Shown here piece by piece: positions 60,111-64,000 of a stretch of DNA of 64,000 bases. This DNA comes from BRH-c25 sp012519325 (GTDB lineage: Bacteria; Bacillota; Clostridia; Lutisporales; Lutisporaceae), in NCBI GenBank assembly GCA_050950645.1, contig JBMNHZ010000009.1, positions 186,001 through 250,000 on the forward strand. The letters run 5' to 3'. Numbering within the stretch: position 1 is the first letter of the stretch; every line of letters begins with the position of its first letter. Below the pieces are notes generated by a model. The model had not been told where the DNA came from, ran no database searches, and saw only the letters and a program-made list of their open reading frames with translations. The translations under genes were made by a program, and so were the position numbers.

Positions 60111-61429
60111 ACGAAAAATCTGACTCTGTAAAGTTAACATGAAAGATTAGCACAATGTTTCGTAAAATAGCTCTAAATTCCGCAAACAAGTTAGTAACTG
60201 CTTCCCTATGGATGGTCAAGGGTAAAATGAACAGGCTAGCGCCTGCCCAGTGACAATCCACAGTACAGCAGTTAGATTAGAACTATGCAGAATTTAGGCT
60301 ACAAGTAAAAACTTTCGTTTTTGCTTGGGTGAAAGTTTCAAGCCGGCAACTTGAGCTGGCGTAAGGCCATCAAGGGATGAATGAGGTCTGACGAAGTTAA
60401 AAAAGAACACGAACATACTAATCAGGTTATTGGCTGAAGCAAAGGAATTGAACCCCTGTTTCGTCTTGTACCAAGCCTTGAACTGATGGTGGAAGGATTC
60501 AATCAGGTTGTTTGATATATCATCCTTGAATGATTCAACTCTAATATGCTTTACATCGTTGAAAATGGATTTTACAGGCACTTTGTATGCACTGTAACGA
60601 TCCGAAACAATAGCACCTGGTTTACCTAGAACCTTGGCTGATTCTAATAATGAGAAGGCTTGTGGAGAATCACGATGTGGTGATAGATGATAACCCAAAA
60701 TAAACCTGGTTTCAGAGTCAACGATGAACCAGATGTAATGTTTTGTACCATTTATCTTAACCACAGTCTCATCGGTATGCCACTCATCAGAGTCGAAGTT
60801 AAGGGCTGGCATTAGCTGCAAGCTGAAGTTTTGGAACATGGGAGCGAATTTCTTGCACCAATCGCTGATAGTAGTATGAGAAACTTTGACATTAAAGGCT
60901 ATCTGAAATATCAAAGCGATATTTCTAAAAGAGTTCTTTCCAAGGTAGAACATAGAAAGAGCTGTGATGATCAGATGAACCGGATGTCTCATACGCTTGA
61001 AGTCAGTTTTGCCAAACAGGCTTGACATGGAAACAGCATCTATAGAAGTATGTTTGGCAACAAAGAACGAATGATAGCAAGACTTATCACCGCAACGATA
61101 GTTGGTGTAGTGCTTGTAGTCGTGATGGATGAAGGATGCCTTGCCACATACAGGGCATCGAGGATAGTTCTGCATCTCCCTGACAGCAGGTCGGTCAGGT
61201 GCAAACTGGTGATTGCAGTTGCGGCATAGATATTTTTGATAACCATCTTTATCTTTGCCGAAACGATAAAATGAATGATTATTGTTGCATCGTGGACACC
61301 TTAATGATACAATTTTTTGCATGAGAACTTGCTCCTTTCTGGGAGGTAAAGTGTTTTGTCGCAAAAACATTGTACCAGAAAGTGTAGCAGGTTCTCAATT
61401 TTCATTTAACTTTACAAAACGAAAAATCT
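60111..61429 (-). mobile_element. Insertion sequence with TIRs and probable target duplication
   Basis: ACGAAAAATCT occurs at 60111-60121 and at 61419-61429. Just inside, TGTAAAGTTAACATGAAA (60127-60144) is inverted as TTTCATTTAACTTTACA (61400-61416) with one gap. The element encodes one intact transposase on the minus strand. The ends are typical of IS6-like elements, but the 11-bp repeat is not directly adjacent to the TIRs, so the exact ends are uncertain by a few bases. It lies just upstream of the lipoprotein ribosome-binding site. Confidence 0.7.
60294..61322 (-). CDS. DDE transposase with zinc-ribbon N-terminus (IS6-like)
   Basis: 342 residues from ATG 61322, preceded on this strand by AAAGGAGC. 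The N-terminal part has two cysteine sets: CPRCNNNHSFYRF with CRNC, and CPVCGKASFIHHDYKH with a Cys pair. The catalytic DDE triad is recognisable: D in SDEWHTDETVVKI, D in AIVSDRYSAYKVP and E in NNLIESFHHQFKAW. The N-terminal residues upstream of this ATG (MFLRQNTLPPRKEQVL) are probably not translated. It appears intact. Confidence 0.88.
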   Translation of the reverse strand: MQKIVSLRCPRCNNNHSFYRFGKDKDGYQKYLCRNCNHQFAPDRPAVREMQNYPRCPVCGKASFIHHDYKHYTNYRCGDKSCYHSFFVAKHTSIDAVSMSSLFGKTDFKRMRHPVHLIITALSMFYLGKNSFRNIALIFQIAFNVKVSHTTISDWCKKFAPMFQNFSLQLMPALNFDSDEWHTDETVVKINGTKHYIWFIVDSETRFILGYHLSPHRDSPQAFSLLESAKVLGKPGAIVSDRYSAYKVPVKSIFNDVKHIRVESFKDDISNNLIESFHHQFKAWYKTKQGFNSFASANNLISMFVFFFNFVRPHSSLDGLTPAQVAGLKLSPKQKRKFLLVA

Positions 61430-61445
61430 TTTACGGAGGTAGTAT

Positions 61446-61952
61446 ATGAAAAAGCTTTTGTTATTTACTCTGATACTATTGCTGAGCGCTTTAATGATCG
61501 GCTGTACAGTCGTGAGCAGTTCTCCTCAGCAGAAGGAAGAAGGGACACAGCAAACTGATGAAGCTGATATGAAAGCAGTAACGAATGTGATTGAAGGCTT
61601 CGGGAAAAAGCTTCAGGAGGTATCACTTCTTGCTCCAAAGGAAGTACTGGAGAAGAGCATGAAAGAGAGTTATAGTGATTTTGTGACTTCAGAGCTTATT
61701 GCAAAATGGATAAGCGATCCCACAAATGCTGCCGGAAGGCTGACTTCAAGCCCCTGGCCTGACCGTATAGAAATATTGGCTGTTGAGAAATCATCGGGAA
61801 ATGAGTATAAGGTTGACGGTGAAATAATTGAGGTAACCAGTATCGAAAAGGAAGAGGGCGGAATCGCGGCAAAGAGGCTGATCACTCTTGCAATAAAGAA
61901 AATTGATAACCGCTGGCTTATTAATGACGTAAAGCTCGGTGAATATAAATAG
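61446..61952 (+). CDS. Small lipoprotein of unknown function
   Basis: 168 residues. Residues 1-20 form a lipoprotein signal (KKLLLFTLILLLSALMIGC), Cys20 being the lipidated residue. A Gln/Glu-rich linker (SSPQQKEEGTQQTDEADM) is followed by a soluble domain of strand-rich type (RIEILAVEKSSGNEYKVDGEI, LITLAIKKIDNRWLINDVKL), similar to small NTF2-like domains. The IS inserted 17 bases upstream of its ATG; the ribosome-binding site GGAGG is preserved, but its original promoter is displaced. Confidence 0.7.
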   Translation: MKKLLLFTLILLLSALMIGCTVVSSSPQQKEEGTQQTDEADMKAVTNVIEGFGKKLQEVSLLAPKEVLEKSMKESYSDFVTSELIAKWISDPTNAAGRLTSSPWPDRIEILAVEKSSGNEYKVDGEIIEVTSIEKEEGGIAAKRLITLAIKKIDNRWLINDVKLGEYK

Positions 61953-62004
61953 AAGGAACATAACGATCTACCTTGCACCAATGCAGACAGCTTATTACCC
62001 AGCC

Positions 62005-62274
62005 ATGATCTTTCGACCATGACCAAGCAGTTCACCACCTGCAGTGATGGTTCGTTCGACCATGCAGAGTACCTACACAGCCATATACAACCTTTCGGCT
62101 GTATATGACCGTTGCGGAACCCTGCATAATCTTAGCTCGACCCTGTATGATAAGTTGGGATCCTACTATAATCAAGGGTAATCGACTATAACAGAACCTT
62201 TCCCTACCATACAGGATCTTCCCTCCGACTGTATACAAGCCTTTCGACCTGTATACAATCTTCGGCCGACCCAT
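62005..62274 (-). repeat. Degenerate tandem repeat block, about 21-bp period
   Basis: On the minus strand the core TCGACC-like motif recurs at about 43-base steps (62013, 62056, 62095, 62137, 62182, 62225), then at about 21-base steps (62244, 62266). Palindromic octamers such as TGTATACA and CATATACA / TGTATATG occur between the motifs. Read on the minus strand as protein the block gives 7-residue units. Confidence 0.6.
62032..62274 (-). CDS. Possible 80-residue heptad-repeat protein
   Basis: From ATG 62274 the frame divides into heptads of the form xGRxKIVY: GRPKIVY, RSKGLYT, VGGKILY, GRERFCY, SRLPLII, VGSQLII, QGRAKIM, QGSATVI, YSRKVVY, GCVGTLH, GRTNHHC. The ribosome-binding site is only GGGGG. 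Coding capacity continues in frame beyond the stop in a degraded form (LGHGRKIMAG). Beta-type repeats like this could form an extended sheet or solenoid. It could equally be a non-coding repeat with chance coding; I cannot decide. Confidence 0.35.
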   Translation of the reverse strand: MGRPKIVYRSKGLYTVGGKILYGRERFCYSRLPLIIVGSQLIIQGRAKIMQGSATVIYSRKVVYGCVGTLHGRTNHHCRW

Positions 62275-62383
62275 ACACGCCCCCGCTAAGGAGCATATAT
62301 GAGTCTTGGCTCAACCGTTATGTTCCCGCAATATTAATTTATCCGAAATAATAAAAAATAATACTAAGATAAAATATGCAGAT

Positions 62384-63256
62384 TTAGAATATTCTTACTA
62401 TTACACCTATAGATACAAGGTTGAAAAGATCTTCCGCGTCATGATTGAACATGCGGACACAGCCGTTTGAAGCAGCTGTGCCAATGGAAGCGGGATTATT
62501 GGTGCCATGGATTCCATAATGGGGTTTGGAAAGTCCCATCCACCTGGTTCCAAAGGGGCCTCCCGGGTTGACCTGCTTGTTTACTATTGTAAAAGTGCCG
62601 ATTGGAGTAGGTGTTGTTGGTTTGCCCGTTGCCACAGGGTATGCTTTGAACATTATTCCGCTGCGGTATAAAGTAAGGAGTTTTGCTCTTAGACTTATGG
62701 TAATAGCTAAGGGAGTCGGGGCTTCGGGTATGCAAATTATCTGATCAGGATACAAGGCTTCAGGTATTATACCGGGATTAGCATTCATCAGAGCTTGGAG
62801 TGTTATATTAAATGCATTGGCTATTACAGCTAATGTATCACCACGGCGAATTACATAAGAGTTAAGGTTGGGGCACGTCTGTACTGGTTTCTCTTGTGCT
62901 ACACATATGACCTGCCCTATAAACAATCTTTCAGGAATAACACCGGGATTTGCCGTTAGTAGTGTTTCTACAGTAGTGCCAAACCTTCCTGCAATACTTG
63001 CCAATGTGTCTCCGCTTACTATTTTATAAGGGGATGTACCTATTGGGCACGAAGGAGCTTCCGACGGTTGAGTTCTCGGGATACATATAATCTGCCCTAT
63101 GCGCAATCTCTCAGGGACTATTCCCGGGTTGGCTGCAAGTATAGCCGCTACTGTAGTGTTGAACTCGGGAGCAATTGCAGCAATGGTATCTCCTGCTCTT
63201 ATCTGATATGGTAGAGTTCCGGAAGGGCATTGGCGGTATAAATTTTTATTAATCAT
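62384..63256 (-). CDS. LysM/L,D-transpeptidase (YkuD) protein, intact
   Basis: 290 residues. Three LysM domains (residues about 10-60, 68-112, 120-164), each with YxIxxGDTLAxIA and PERLxIGQxICIP-type ends, bind peptidoglycan. A YkuD domain (residues about 170-290) has the active-site motif HGTNNPASIGTAASNGCVRM, with the His and the Cys (SNGCVR) catalysing L,D cross-links or wall attachment. No signal peptide is visible; such proteins often are spore or wall associated. ATG 63256 follows AAAGGTG. It is the second of two tandem paralogues. Confidence 0.88.
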   Translation of the reverse strand: MINKNLYRQCPSGTLPYQIRAGDTIAAIAPEFNTTVAAILAANPGIVPERLRIGQIICIPRTQPSEAPSCPIGTSPYKIVSGDTLASIAGRFGTTVETLLTANPGVIPERLFIGQVICVAQEKPVQTCPNLNSYVIRRGDTLAVIANAFNITLQALMNANPGIIPEALYPDQIICIPEAPTPLAITISLRAKLLTLYRSGIMFKAYPVATGKPTTPTPIGTFTIVNKQVNPGGPFGTRWMGLSKPHYGIHGTNNPASIGTAASNGCVRMFNHDAEDLFNLVSIGVIVRIF

Positions 63257-63289
63257 AACATTCACCTTTAATAAAAGAATATTAGAGAA

Positions 63290-63982
63290 TCATATAATTG
63301 TTACTGCTGTACCAACCGGTGCGAAATTAAAAAGTTCGTTGGCATCCCTGTTGAAAAGCACTATGTTTCGACCCTCGGATACATTCTCAATGAATTGGGG
63401 GTTATTTGTACCTTGTATTCCAAAGCCTGCCTTGGATAATCCGAGCCATCTGGCACCAAGCTCTTCTCCGGTGTCCAATTGCTTGTTTATAACCTTGAAG
63501 GAACCTCTGGGTACCGGAAAAGATGGGTTTTCCAACCCTATTCTGTAGGTGCGGAGTACACTTGTATCACGATAAACAACAAGGCTTCGCTCCGCCACAT
63601 TGATTTGGACATTTACAGGAGAAGGAGCAACAGGGATACACAGTACCTGATCCTTGTACAGATCATTTGGGTCAATTCCGTAGTTCGAATACAAAAGTTG
63701 CTGTACAGAAACGCCGAAGTAGCTTGCAATAGACTCTAGAGTATCGCCATCTTCCACCACATAGTAGTTTGTCGTGGGACAGGCAGGATATAATTGAGCC
63801 AGCAAAGGCACACAAAGCTGCTGCCCGACTCGTAATTGATAGGGATTAATACCCGGGTTGTATTTTATTATTTCATCTATATTGGTATTGTACATGAAGG
63901 CAATGTTTCCCAGTGTATCACCTGCCCTTACCACATAAGGGACGGCACCGCTCGGACATTGCCTGTAAGCTTCATTTACCAT
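63290..63982 (-). CDS. LysM/YkuD paralogue with lost active site
   Basis: 230 residues, reading left from ATG 63982, whose ribosome-binding site GAGGTGAT is at the right edge. Two LysM domains (residues about 10-58, 65-110). The YkuD part follows the paralogue closely (RWLGLSKAGFGIQGTNNP, FNRDANELFNFAPVGT), but the His is Gln (GIQGTNN for GIHGTNN), and the S-x-x-x-GCVR segment reads VSEGRNIVL, without the catalytic Cys. It should not have transpeptidase activity and may only bind peptidoglycan or assist the intact copy 33 bases downstream. Confidence 0.85.
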   Translation of the reverse strand: MVNEAYRQCPSGAVPYVVRAGDTLGNIAFMYNTNIDEIIKYNPGINPYQLRVGQQLCVPLLAQLYPACPTTNYYVVEDGDTLESIASYFGVSVQQLLYSNYGIDPNDLYKDQVLCIPVAPSPVNVQINVAERSLVVYRDTSVLRTYRIGLENPSFPVPRGSFKVINKQLDTGEELGARWLGLSKAGFGIQGTNNPQFIENVSEGRNIVLFNRDANELFNFAPVGTAVTII

Positions 63983-64000
63983 GTAATCACCTCAGAAGAA

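Noticed and set aside
60294..61430. Transposon cargo genes
   Set aside because: Only one transposase gene lies between the ends; the element is a simple IS.

Overview
The window is chromosomal DNA of a low-GC, Gram-positive, spore-former-type anaerobe. The protein families (Na+-pumping methylmalonyl-CoA decarboxylase, class II ribonucleotide reductase, CoA-dehydratase activase, TRAP transporter, SLH and LysM/YkuD envelope proteins) and the 16S rRNA signature regions point to Clostridia, probably the cluster III (Acetivibrio/Ruminiclostridium-like) group. I could not search a database, so the placement is from memory of these families.

Layout, left half. 1-5006: methylmalonyl-CoA module (meaB, partial at the left edge, epimerase, mmdADCB) ending in a terminator. 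The biotin ligase gene birA follows, then coaX and dusB. 8255-10705 holds an uncharacterised trio (HTH protein, quinate-dehydrogenase-like protein, unknown). 10790-13040 is greA-lysS behind a consensus promoter. 13050-23744 is a run of small housekeeping and accessory genes (methyltransferase, cupin, two GNATs, acylphosphatase, FAH family, EamA transporter, QueG-like Fe-S protein, murI, YmaF, rhomboid-like, hemolysin III) mixed with decayed remnants. 24059-30508 is an rRNA operon: 16S, tRNA-Ala, tRNA-Ile, 23S, 5S, tRNA-Asn. Both large rRNAs carry unusual insertions, and the spacers carry modular stem-loop repeats.

Layout, right half. 30503-36911: a FadR-type regulator divergent from a methyltransferase gene (frameshifted), an IlvD-family dehydratase and a DctPQM TRAP transporter. 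Three copies of one operator-like sequence lie in the divergent promoter region. Then come a secreted glycosidase-like protein, a decayed GGDEF gene, and the B12-dependent ribonucleotide reductase, which is interrupted by a 366-residue homing-endonuclease intein and preceded by two NrdR-like boxes. After that: a DUF362 Fe-S protein, a Ca2+-type P-ATPase, a small repeat protein, and a junction at about 48.48 kb where a response regulator gene and a giant SLH surface-protein gene have each lost their 5' end. The rest holds a truncated IS1182-like transposase, a 1435-residue activase of the 2-hydroxyacyl-CoA dehydratase type, a cysteine-synthase-like enzyme, an intact IS with TIRs and a probable target duplication, a lipoprotein gene, a 21-bp-period repeat block, and two LysM/YkuD paralogues of which one has lost its catalytic residues.

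How the genes fit together: MmdC must be biotinylated, and birA lies just downstream. MeaB and the epimerase link a B12-dependent mutase (presumably upstream, outside the window) to the decarboxylase Na+ pump, so B12 chemistry recurs here with the class II reductase. The number of frameshifts and truncations (methyltransferase, GGDEF, SLH protein, response regulator, purine permease fragment, phage-like fragment) is high, so either local gene decay or sequence/assembly errors must be considered.
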